Below the pieces are notes generated by a model. It did not search any database, was not told where the DNA came from, and saw only the letters and a program-made list of their open reading frames with translations. A stretch of DNA of 6,701 bases. It comes from an uncultured Fusibacter sp. Lineage in GTDB: Bacteria; Bacillota; Clostridia; Peptostreptococcales; Acidaminobacteraceae. Below are positions 1 to 6,690 of the stretch, in pieces (position 1 is the first letter of the stretch; each line of letters begins with the position of its first letter). Both the position numbers and the translations under genes were made by a program. The stretch is from positions 1-6,701 of the forward strand of contig CALFXQ010000059.1 of the NCBI GenBank assembly GCA_937958285.1. The letters run 5' to 3'.

Positions 1-1285
1 CGGTCTTAGCTAGCACCTGCTCGATGTAGACCTTTTCTATACAGTGCTTATATGTGCGCCAAGTGGGAAACTCAGAACCCTTATAGCCAGGAAGAAGGTT
101 CGATAAATCAGAATTAGATTCACTAAGCGGTTGGTGATACAAATCACTCACACGTAAAATGCCGTCCGGTGAAAGCACCACTAAACGCTCTATAATATTT
201 TTTAACTCTCTGATATTACCCGGAAATGCATAGGTCATAAAGAATGACATCAGTTTGTCTTCTACTTGCCTTATCGGCTTTTTTAGATCATTGCTCAATT
301 TAGAGACAAAGAACTGAACCATCGCCATAATGTCTTCACGCCTCTCGCGAAGCGGTGGAATATCTACAACAAAGGTGCTGATACGATAATAAAAATCTTC
401 TCTAAAGCGACCATCACGCACCATTTGATTGAGAGGACGATTAGTTGCACATATTAACCTAAAATCCACATCTAATAGTCTATTAGAACCTATACGCTCA
501 ATTTTTTTGCCATCGAGTACCCTTAATAGCTTTAGCTGCATATCGGGTGTAGCATCGCCGATTTCGTCGAGAAAAAGCGAACCGCCATCTGCGGATTCAA
601 ATCTTCCAATTCGAGTCTCGTTTGCGCCTGTGTAAGCACCTTTTTCGTGACCAAAAAGTTCTGATTCAAGAAGACTTTGTGAATACGCATGACAGTTAAC
701 GGGAACAAAATTTCCATTGCTTCTGCCCGATTTTTCGTGGATATACGCTGCAAAAGCCTCTTTCCCAACCCCTGACTCTCCAAGCAGCAACACCGTCGCA
801 GTACTATTGGCTATTTTGTCGATTAAGTCGATGGCCTTTTTCATTTTAGGATTTTTGGACTGCATCAGATATTGTCCTGCAGCTGCAGGGTGGTTATCTC
901 TTACCTTTAGTTCTGAAAAGCGCTTGACCTTTTGCACCTCAAAGAGCAACTCTTCGGGATCGTGGGATTTTATGTAGTAGGCAAAGGCCCCTTCGCGCAT
1001 GGCCGCAACGGCATTTTGTATGCTGCCATAACCAGTAATAATGATTACTTCCGTGTCGAAATGTTCTTTTTTAATCTCTGCCAAAAGTTGAAAGCCATCC
1101 ATATCTTGCATAAAGAAATCGCTCAACACCAAATCATAGCGCTCACGCTCAAGCTTTTCTAGTACTTCTGTCGCTCTTGTGGTGGTTTCAACAACATAGC
1201 CATCACTTTCTAGAATGCGCTTTAATACTGTGCAGTACGCCTCTTCATCATCTACAATAAGGATTCTAAAGCTATGAGCATTCAC
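1..1285 (-). CDS. Sigma-54-dependent response regulator, NtrC family (3' end beyond window)
   Basis: Reading the minus strand from 1285 gives 428 open codons running off the left edge without a stop. The GTG start follows GAGGTGA by four bases, and the only in-frame codon upstream is the kinase stop region. Domains: receiver about 6-118 with acidic pair D12/D13, phosphoacceptor D56, T84 and K106; AAA+ domain about 140-375 with Walker A GESGVGKE (169-176), sigma-54 loop GAYTGA (216-221), Walker B LFLDE (237-241), sensor I ATNR (280-283), arginine-finger region GRFREDFYYR (292-301), PPLRERREDI (310-319) and sensor II PGNIREL (355-361). Residues from about 409 look like the first helix of a Fis-type DNA-binding domain, cut by the edge. 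Family members are usually about 450-470 residues, so some 30-40 are missing. It should activate sigma-54 promoters when phosphorylated by the kinase just upstream. Oddities: Tyr in the GAFTGA loop, and loss of two usual receiver prolines (M-Q at 59-60, K-S at 106-107). Confidence 0.95.
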   Translation of the reverse strand, partial: MNAHSFRILIVDDEEAYCTVLKRILESDGYVVETTTRATEVLEKLERERYDLVLSDFFMQDMDGFQLLAEIKKEHFDTEVIIITGYGSIQNAVAAMREGAFAYYIKSHDPEELLFEVQKVKRFSELKVRDNHPAAAGQYLMQSKNPKMKKAIDLIDKIANSTATVLLLGESGVGKEAFAAYIHEKSGRSNGNFVPVNCHAYSQSLLESELFGHEKGAYTGANETRIGRFESADGGSLFLDEIGDATPDMQLKLLRVLDGKKIERIGSNRLLDVDFRLICATNRPLNQMVRDGRFREDFYYRISTFVVDIPPLRERREDIMAMVQFFVSKLSNDLKKPIRQVEDKLMSFFMTYAFPGNIRELKNIIERLVVLSPDGILRVSDLYHQPLSESNSDLSNLLPGYKGSEFPTWRTYKHCIEKVYIEQVLAKT

Positions 1286-1289
1286 AGAT

Positions 1290-1296
1290 TCACCTC
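1290..1296 (-). promoter_or_regulatory. Ribosome binding site of the response regulator
   Basis: On the minus strand GAGGTGA lies four bases before the GTG at 1285. It fixes the start of the regulator gene, which has no ATG nearby (the next in-frame ATG is codon 59, after the phosphorylation site). The site sits in the 18-base gap after the kinase TAA stop, which supports co-transcription of the pair and separate translation starts. Confidence 0.8.
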
Positions 1297-1303
1297 GTAT
1301 ACC

Positions 1304-3304
1304 TTATGCATCTTTGCAATTGAGTCTCAGTTTAAAAGTGGTACCTTTGCCGAGCTTTGAGCGAACCTCTAAACGTCCACCGTGCTTTTCAAGCTCGTTA
1401 TACACAATGTATAGGCCTAAACCTGTGCCTTCGCCAATCTGCTTCGTAGTGAAAAACGGGTCGTACAGTCTTTGTATCGTATCTTCACTCATGCCCATGC
1501 CATTGTCGATTACGTGGATCATCACGCCATCAGCAGTTCTACTTGCCCAGATGGTCAGTTGCCCACTGTTGGAAATCGCATCGATGGCATTGTTAATTAA
1601 ATTCATGAGAATGTGGCGCAGAGCACCTTCGCACCAATTGATAGGCATGGTCTCTAATAGAATCACGCACCTCACATGTCCCTTGAGCATCAATTTGTCG
1701 TTGAGCCTCACAACATTTTCAACTAAGTGCTTTAGGTCGAACCGCGTAACTGAATCATTTGTCATACGCGAAAAATTCAAAAGATTATCGATAGTAGCAG
1801 AAGCCTTGTAAACAGAGTCCTCAATTACAGCAAGCCCTTCTTTAAGCAGCGCCTTGTCGTCTGGTGCCCGATTGATTAAAAAGGTGTAGTTTCGAATAAG
1901 CCCCAGCGGATTTCTTATCTCATGGGCTACACCTGTGGCCAATTGTCCTACAGCAGACATCTTGTTCTCTTGCAGCAGTTTCGCTGCATGAAGATGCTGA
2001 TCAGTCACATCTTCAAACACAATTAGCAAAGAGTTTTGATGGTCGGCATTATATCTAACCGGATAAGGCGTAATGCGATAGGTGCGCCCATATAAAATGC
2101 GCTCCGCCGGCATATAGCTGTCGGCCCATTCCTTCTTGGCCCATTCATTCCAACCGACAATATAGTCGCCGATCACTTTAGGCTGATCGAGGGGTCGCTC
2201 GCCTCCAAGAACCTCGGTTATGCGGTCCTCGAAATGCCGATTGTACGAGAGAATACTCCAATCATCTGCCACAACCACGATCATGTGACTTAGGCCATCA
2301 ATCATTGTGCGCAAGTTATTGCGGCTGATTTCGAGGGCTTCTGTTCTCAATTTAACGGCTTTTTTCAGTTCTAGATTCCAAAGTAAAACCATAGCCACTA
2401 CAAAAGTCGCACCTGCTGCGAAGCTTAAGAATAGCAACCGAATGCGCTGCCCTTTTACGTCTGCTCCAATGGAAGTAGAAATCCCAAACCACTTTTGCTG
2501 TATTTTAGTTATAATGCTTTTTTGAGTAACAGCGTAGATACCTTTATTGAGAATCTGCTGGAGCATTTTATCGTCTTTGTGGGTACTGAGTACCATTGGC
2601 AACTCATAAAGAGGCGTTTCGACAATCGAGAGCAGATTTGTGAGCTCGAGTTGATCTAAAAAATAGCTGATAACAGGCTCATCGCCTGCAATGGCATCTA
2701 CCTCACCCCGAAGTAAGAGGTCTAGGCTTTCTTCGTAATCCCTCGTAAAGACAAACTCTAGCGGTGGACCACTGTTGACCAGGTATTCGTGGACGTAATC
2801 CCCGCGCTGTAGAGCCACGCGTTTGCCCTTTAGCATACCAACATGGCGAATCTCAGCACTCTGTTTGGGTACAACCAAGATGCCGCGCTGATAGTAGATT
2901 GGGTCTGAAAACAAATAGAGCGATGCGCGCTTTTTTGAAGGGAACATATCGCATAAGTCCGTTTCACCTTTGGCCAAGGCTTTTAGCGCATCATCCCAAA
3001 TCATGGGAACAAACTCAATCTCTGTTTCAAGCTCTATGGCGAGCGCCCGCAAGTAATCTACTGCGAGCCCCTTATACTCACCCGACTCGGTATCGTAAAA
3101 TCGAAGTGGAGGCGAGTTGTCGTCTGAACCGTAAATCAAGGGACCTTTGGCCTTAAGGTATGTCCGCTCTTCTTCGGTAAGCTCGTGATCCGAAAAGAAC
3201 ATTTCGAAAGCGTTCATATTGTAAGTCATTTGACTGTAGACATTGACTAAGAAGGCAGCGACTAACATAAAACCAAAAACGAGCAACAAAACGCGTTTAC
3301 GCAT
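1304..3304 (-). CDS. Membrane sensor histidine kinase with extracytoplasmic SBP_bac_3 domain and PAS domain
   Basis: 666 residues. A basic start (MRKR) and hydrophobic stretch 5-22 form a signal anchor or signal peptide. Residues about 45-275 resemble a family 3 solute-binding (Venus-flytrap) domain, with the LFSDPIYY motif (131-138) and the GEVDAIAGDEP motif (200-210). A transmembrane helix spans about 290-310, followed by a short helical linker and a PAS domain about 328-440. The kinase core has the H box VAHEIRNPLG with H461, the N box NLINNAIDAI (568-577), the G1 box DNGMG (600-604), the F box DPFFTTK (615-621) and the G2 box GEGTGLGL (624-631); all catalytic motifs are intact. The domain order recalls BvgS/EvgS-type sensors, but no receiver or Hpt domain is attached. 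The partner is the separate sigma-54 regulator 18 bases downstream. GGAGG four bases before the ATG supports the start. The ligand is unknown; preserved pocket residues hint at an amino-acid-like compound (inference). Confidence 0.95.
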   Translation of the reverse strand: MRKRVLLLVFGFMLVAAFLVNVYSQMTYNMNAFEMFFSDHELTEEERTYLKAKGPLIYGSDDNSPPLRFYDTESGEYKGLAVDYLRALAIELETEIEFVPMIWDDALKALAKGETDLCDMFPSKKRASLYLFSDPIYYQRGILVVPKQSAEIRHVGMLKGKRVALQRGDYVHEYLVNSGPPLEFVFTRDYEESLDLLLRGEVDAIAGDEPVISYFLDQLELTNLLSIVETPLYELPMVLSTHKDDKMLQQILNKGIYAVTQKSIITKIQQKWFGISTSIGADVKGQRIRLLFLSFAAGATFVVAMVLLWNLELKKAVKLRTEALEISRNNLRTMIDGLSHMIVVVADDWSILSYNRHFEDRITEVLGGERPLDQPKVIGDYIVGWNEWAKKEWADSYMPAERILYGRTYRITPYPVRYNADHQNSLLIVFEDVTDQHLHAAKLLQENKMSAVGQLATGVAHEIRNPLGLIRNYTFLINRAPDDKALLKEGLAVIEDSVYKASATIDNLLNFSRMTNDSVTRFDLKHLVENVVRLNDKLMLKGHVRCVILLETMPINWCEGALRHILMNLINNAIDAISNSGQLTIWASRTADGVMIHVIDNGMGMSEDTIQRLYDPFFTTKQIGEGTGLGLYIVYNELEKHGGRLEVRSKLGKGTTFKLRLNCKDA

Positions 3305-3308
3305 AAGG

Positions 3309-3313
3309 CCTCC
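3309..3313 (-). promoter_or_regulatory. Ribosome binding site of the sensor kinase
   Basis: GGAGG on the minus strand, four bases before the ATG at 3304. It lies in the 31-base gap after the S1-domain gene. No terminator-like hairpin with a T run is seen in this gap, so the kinase is probably transcribed from the promoter upstream of the S1-domain gene. Confidence 0.75.
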
Positions 3314-3335
3314 ACAAAATTTACATGCGCGTCTT

Positions 3336-4172
3336 TTATTTCTTTTTTATCCCAGAGGCATCCATGGTAATGCTGTCTTGTTTTAACAAAACACCCGCTG
3401 CGCGCTTAAATGCGCGCTTTGACATGCCAAATACTTGAGTAATCACGGCGGGGTCAGTGCCATCCCAATAGGCCATTGTGCCACCAGAACGCTCTAAAAC
3501 AGCCAATAGCACATCCACATCGCTGTGAATTTGCTTGCCCACGCGCTCCCTCAATGAGAGGTCGAGTTTACCGTCGGGTTTTATGGCCTGAACGCGCACC
3601 TTCACTTGTTCGCCAACAACAATTGGCTTAACCCACTCTTTGATGGGAATTAAACCATGGTAGAGATTCTCGACGGCAACAAATGCCCCAATTTGAGGAT
3701 TGATCTGATAGACAACCCCTTCTGTCCATGTATCAATTGCAAAAGAATGACTCGTACTGAGCTTATTGCCAACTTTTGTGGTTGCACATAGACGCTCAGA
3801 TAAATCTTCGTACACCATTACAAATACACGTTGACCCGCTTTTAAGGGCTGAGTTTGCTCTTTATATGGAAGGAATAAATCCTTTTCTAACCCCCAGCTT
3901 AAAAATGCACCTACTTGATGCACGTCTGCGACAGTTAAAACACCCATTTGACCTTTTGTTAATAGTGGTACTAATGTGGTTGCAATCAAGCGATCTTCTG
4001 AATCGCGATACAAAAACACATCGATAAAATCGCCTATTTCTAGTGCATCAGGCACGTATTTTGTAGGCAGTAATACGTCGGTTTCACTCGACTCATCTAC
4101 ATCGTTTAAATATGCGCCAACACTTGTAAATCTCAATACTTCGAGGTGATTCATAACGCCAATTTTTTTCAT
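3336..4172 (-). CDS. cvfB: CvfB-like S1-domain RNA-binding protein
   Basis: 278 residues from the ATG at 4172. The layout matches CvfB/YitL proteins: about 1-62 is a first S1-like barrel (motifs VLLPTKYVP and FLYRDSEDRLIATT), about 70-132 a second (GAFLSWGLEKDLFLP is very typical), about 148-210 a third S1 domain (GAFVAVENLYHGLIP, then KPDGKLDLSLR), and about 215-278 a C-terminal winged helix (MAYWDGTDP, then GMSKRAFKRAAG). Characterised relatives bind RNA and affect expression of virulence or envelope genes in Staphylococcus aureus; here the role is inferred only. A longer frame opens with TTG at 4232, but that codon falls inside the predicted -10 element, and the family aligns from the MKKIG start, which has AAAGG eight bases upstream. 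It is the first gene of the probable operon with the kinase and regulator. The symbol reflects family resemblance, not proven orthology. Confidence 0.88.
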   Translation of the reverse strand: MKKIGVMNHLEVLRFTSVGAYLNDVDESSETDVLLPTKYVPDALEIGDFIDVFLYRDSEDRLIATTLVPLLTKGQMGVLTVADVHQVGAFLSWGLEKDLFLPYKEQTQPLKAGQRVFVMVYEDLSERLCATTKVGNKLSTSHSFAIDTWTEGVVYQINPQIGAFVAVENLYHGLIPIKEWVKPIVVGEQVKVRVQAIKPDGKLDLSLRERVGKQIHSDVDVLLAVLERSGGTMAYWDGTDPAVITQVFGMSKRAFKRAAGVLLKQDSITMDASGIKKK

Positions 4173-4210
4173 ACCATTAACCTTTCTTATCGGCTTCATT
4201 ACCGAGCACT

Positions 4211-4226
4211 TGGGCAAATAGGCCCA
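4211..4226 (-). repeat. Small inverted repeat at the 5' end of the cvfB leader
   Basis: TGGGC and GCCCA form a 5-bp inverted repeat with a 6-base gap, lying at the predicted transcription start (near 4225) of the S1-domain operon. It could cap the mRNA with a small hairpin or be a short operator. It may also be chance, as five base pairs are weak. Confidence 0.3.
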
Positions 4227-4231
4227 GCACA

Positions 4232-4260
4232 ACTATATACTGCACACTTTAAAAAATCAA
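4232..4260 (-). promoter_or_regulatory. Predicted sigma-70-type promoter of the cvfB-kinase-regulator operon
   Basis: On the minus strand, -35 TTGATT (4260-4255) and -10 TATAGT (4237-4232) are separated by exactly 17 bases. Both differ from consensus at only one or two positions. Transcription would begin near 4225, giving a leader of about 50 bases before the ATG at 4172. The -10 covers the alternative TTG codon at 4232, which argues against that longer start. Confidence 0.65.
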
Positions 4261-4270
4261 GGGTAAACCG

Positions 4271-4279
4271 TGTTATAAT
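4271..4279 (+). promoter_or_regulatory. Predicted extended -10 promoter of the S41 protease gene
   Basis: TGTTATAAT is a perfect extended -10 (TG, one base, TATAAT). No good -35 is found 16-18 bases upstream, where the sequence is mainly A. Transcription would start near 4286 and yield a leader of about 57 bases. The element lies about a dozen bases from the -35 of the opposing operon, so the two promoters are back to back. Confidence 0.55.
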
Positions 4280-4287
4280 AACTTATT

Positions 4288-4299
4288 GAAATGCATTTC
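4288..4299. repeat. 12-bp perfect palindrome just downstream of the protease promoter
   Basis: GAAATGCATTTC reads the same on both strands and starts about two bases after the predicted transcription start of the protease gene. The AATGC within it also pairs with GCATT at 4305-4309 across a 10-base gap. This is a plausible operator for a dimeric regulator, or an mRNA leader structure; neither is proven. Confidence 0.4.
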
Positions 4300-4342
4300 T
4301 TAAAGCATTGTCACCTAAAAAATCTCGTTTTTCGGAGTGAAT

Positions 4343-5587
4343 ATGAAAAATAAAAGTATTATCCAAAAGTTACTTACTTCCAGAAGTATATCCTTTGTAA
4401 TTGTAGCAGTAATAAGTTTTAGCCTGGGCATTCAGTTTCAAAATGTTAAATTAAACAGCGATCGCCCCCAAAACAGTACAGTGATTACTACCGTAGTGCC
4501 TACAACCACATTACCCGTAAATAGTGAGCCCACTGTGCCTATCGTTTCAGCAGATCCCTCTTCACCGCAAATAACCCTTGTCGACGCACTGCAACTTATC
4601 GATGACGAGGCGCTATTCAGTGTAGACCCTTCCAAACTAGAGACCCAAATTATCCAAGCCGTTTTAAACAGCATCGACGACCCATATGCAGATTGGTTAA
4701 GCACAGCAGAAAGTCAAAAGCTTCACGCCCAAATCAACAGTCAATACGAAGGGATGGGATTCGATACGGTTATTTACAAAGGGGAGTTCTACATTGCCAA
4801 TGTGCTAGAAAACAGCGCTGCATTCAAGGCGGGTGTTCAAACTGGCGAAGCCTTGGTAGCGCTCAACGACATTCCCTTAATGGGTCAAAGTAGCCTTTTT
4901 GAATCTGCAAAATCACTGAACAAAAAAACGCCAACCCTCACACTAAAGTCCGATACTCAAAGAAAAGTCCAACTTTATGTAAGTCCCTATTTCGAACCCG
5001 TTGTCACCTATAAGGTCATCGATGGCAATTACGCCTATATCGATATCAATACATTTTCAGTAGAGACACCGGATGCACTAAAAAAGGCCCTAGACAGTGC
5101 CAAGGCCGATAATGTCAGTGGAATCATTTTTGATGTAAGGTTTAATATGGGTGGCTACATGTCGGCATGTTACGAATCGCTTTCTTATCTAGTCGATGCA
5201 AAAGTCATCGCCTATGAAACCACCAAAAACAACGCCGTACCTATTACTCGCAAACACGATCAAGTAATTGCCCTCCCCTATGTGGTCCTTATCAATCACG
5301 AAACCTATAGTGCTGCCGAACTGTTTGCCCAATCACTGAAGTACTTTGGCGATGCCCATCTTATTGGTAAGACCACATATGGAAAAGGTACACTCCAGAG
5401 TCTCTTTACTTCTGAAACCGGAACTATAAAACTCTCTACAGCGTACTTTAGCGCCACACCAGAAAGTCTATTTGCAGGTACAGGTATAAAACCAGACTTA
5501 GAACTTGAAGAAGTCTACAAAATCAATCAGAACGACCACTTTCTAGAAGCGGCCAAGCGCTTCTTAAGTCGTGGCTTATCACCATAA
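4343..5587 (+). CDS. Membrane-anchored S41 family C-terminal processing peptidase with PDZ domain
   Basis: 414 residues. Residues about 15-31 form one N-terminal membrane helix, with the rest probably outside; a Thr/Pro/Val-rich linker (about 45-75) follows. Then come an N-terminal helical part with the SIDDPYADWL motif typical of CtpA-type proteases (about 110-119), a PDZ domain about 135-205 (YEGMGFD, then GVQTGEALVALND), and the S41 core about 220-390. DVRFNMGGYM (264-273) corresponds to the usual RxNPGG segment, with Met in place of Pro. Catalytic Ser323 lies in YSAAE and Lys348 in YGKGTLQ; their 25-residue spacing equals that of the Ser-Lys dyad of Prc/CtpA enzymes, so it should be active. 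Family members trim or degrade envelope proteins from their C termini. ATG 4343 is preferred because GGAG lies five bases before it; a GTG at 4337 would overlap that site. The gene is divergent from cvfB, and its last 61 bases overlap the opposing ligase gene. Confidence 0.93.
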   Translation: MKNKSIIQKLLTSRSISFVIVAVISFSLGIQFQNVKLNSDRPQNSTVITTVVPTTTLPVNSEPTVPIVSADPSSPQITLVDALQLIDDEALFSVDPSKLETQIIQAVLNSIDDPYADWLSTAESQKLHAQINSQYEGMGFDTVIYKGEFYIANVLENSAAFKAGVQTGEALVALNDIPLMGQSSLFESAKSLNKKTPTLTLKSDTQRKVQLYVSPYFEPVVTYKVIDGNYAYIDINTFSVETPDALKKALDSAKADNVSGIIFDVRFNMGGYMSACYESLSYLVDAKVIAYETTKNNAVPITRKHDQVIALPYVVLINHETYSAAELFAQSLKYFGDAHLIGKTTYGKGTLQSLFTSETGTIKLSTAYFSATPESLFAGTGIKPDLELEEVYKINQNDHFLEAAKRFLSRGLSP

Positions 5588-6690
5588 GGCGATGTCTTTG
5601 GATCCCAGAGTGGCGAGTCCACCATTTTCTTGGCCGCAACCAGAGTTGCTGCATAGATAATGAGAAGCAGGCTTCCCTGAGGGCTGATTATCGTAAAGTC
5701 AAACACACTGTGAATACCCAGAACCATCATAAGACCAAAGAGCATCGGAAAAAACGGGTGCTCTTTTTTGTATAAGTGCCATAGCTGAATCAAAAAGTTC
5801 ACTTGCATCGCCAGAACGATGAGCAAGCCCGAAAAACCCGTGAACAACAACATGCTAAACCAAAGATTGTGCGCGTGTACCTCGCCAATATAATCGATGC
5901 CCCCCGCGAGACCAACACCAAAAATTGGATGTTGCATTACGACCCTGACCGTAGTGACCCAAATACTATCGCGTGGTTGAACTGAATGCGCGACAGGAGC
6001 CGCCTCCCCTTGCGAAAGAAAATAGATTGCCACAAAGATAAGCACGATAAAAATTCTTCTCTTAGGTGTGCGATACGCCCAAAAGCTTAAAAAAAGCGTT
6101 CCAAACATTGCCAATACAGCACCTTTGGATCCCGTCCACATCAGACACTGTAAGTTGGCAATCAGCAAAAGCATATTGCCCGGTCCTTTAATCACACCAT
6201 TGACGTATAAGCCTATGCCTATGATCAGGAGGGCCGCAAACCAAGTCCCTGCTATATTTGGATTCCCAAAAGTCGAATAGATGCGATATAGTCCTGAGGC
6301 CTGTTTAAAGGAATGACTATAAAACAAAACCTGGTATATAGACATATCGAAGAAAAACGAGGCGATTTTTTCTAAAACACCAAAGGTGACGGGTATTAAA
6401 CTAAAACTCCACAACATCGCAAAGAGCTTTTCTACACGGTTTTCTTTACGATCTAGATCTTGTAAGAGTGCATCGTAAAAACTCTTATATAAAAGAAGCA
6501 TAAACGCAGTTGCCACAGAATACCAATCGTTATTGACAATACCTGCAACTGCAGACACGCAAAACAAGGCCATTGTGCACTTGCCAAAAAAATCTGACTC
6601 TTTAAAAGCTTTAATATGCTGCAAACGCGATATTCCCACAAACGGCGCGCAATAAGGTGCAATAAACATCATAAAAAAATCTTTGTACAT
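5527..6690 (-). CDS. O-antigen ligase / Wzy_C family polytopic membrane protein
   Basis: 387 residues with about ten hydrophobic segments. Family signs are FGNPNIAGTW (141-150), GSKGAVLAM (187-195), the loop containing R240 in RDSIW and HPIFGVGLAGG (254-264), and HAHNLW (272-277). The last starts an exact H-N-x9-G-x2-G pattern (H274, N275, G285, G288), which matches the periplasmic-loop signature of WaaL-type ligases. Members join or polymerise undecaprenyl-linked glycans at the outer face of the membrane: O-antigen ligation in Gram-negatives, exopolysaccharide or cell-wall glycan polymerisation elsewhere. Family membership alone does not tell ligase from polymerase. The ATG at 6690 follows GGTGAG by only three bases, an acceptable but short spacing. 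The C terminus is a basic cytoplasmic tail (KKRLAASRK) whose last 20 or so codons lie antisense to the protease 3' end. Upstream context is beyond the window. Confidence 0.85.
   Translation of the reverse strand: MYKDFFMMFIAPYCAPFVGISRLQHIKAFKESDFFGKCTMALFCVSAVAGIVNNDWYSVATAFMLLLYKSFYDALLQDLDRKENRVEKLFAMLWSFSLIPVTFGVLEKIASFFFDMSIYQVLFYSHSFKQASGLYRIYSTFGNPNIAGTWFAALLIIGIGLYVNGVIKGPGNMLLLIANLQCLMWTGSKGAVLAMFGTLFLSFWAYRTPKRRIFIVLIFVAIYFLSQGEAAPVAHSVQPRDSIWVTTVRVVMQHPIFGVGLAGGIDYIGEVHAHNLWFSMLLFTGFSGLLIVLAMQVNFLIQLWHLYKKEHPFFPMLFGLMMVLGIHSVFDFTIISPQGSLLLIIYAATLVAAKKMVDSPLWDPKTSPYGDKPRLKKRLAASRKWSF
5545..5564. repeat. 7-bp inverted repeat in the convergent overlap
   Basis: AGAAGCG and CGCTTCT are separated by six bases and lie inside the coding ends of both convergent genes. 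No T run follows on either strand, so it is not a standard intrinsic terminator. It is the only clear hairpin in the overlap; a second, weaker one (CTTAT/ATAAG with a 4-base loop) spans the protease stop codon. Confidence 0.35.

Noticed and set aside
532..783. Minus-strand open frame of 83 codons
   Set aside because: It is out of frame with the regulator, whose Walker A, GAYTGA and Walker B motifs lie in the same bases in the correct frame.
876..889. Perfect 14-bp palindrome CCTGCAGCTGCAGG
   Set aside because: It lies inside the regulator gene and encodes Pro-Ala-Ala-Ala-Gly in the receiver-AAA+ linker; repeated Ala codons explain it better than a binding site.
1314..1811. Plus-strand open frame of 165 codons
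   Set aside because: It is antisense to the kinase core, where all catalytic motifs read cleanly on the minus strand; no ribosome site and no recognisable domain.
4173..4232. 20-residue N-terminal extension of the CvfB-like protein from TTG at 4232
   Set aside because: The TTG falls within the predicted -10 element, lacks a ribosome site, and the extension has no match to the family pattern, which begins at the MKKIG methionine.
4337..4342. GTG start of the protease two codons upstream of the ATG
   Set aside because: The GTG overlaps the GGAG ribosome binding site that serves the ATG at 4343.
4173..4342. A sigma-54 (-24/-12) promoter for the local regulator
   Set aside because: No GG-N10-GC pair in a TGGCAC/TTGC-like context was found on either strand of this region; the visible promoters look sigma-70 type.
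5545..5564. Hairpin in the convergent overlap as a bidirectional terminator
   Set aside because: No T run follows the stem on either strand and the stem is only 7 bp, so it is listed only as an inverted repeat.
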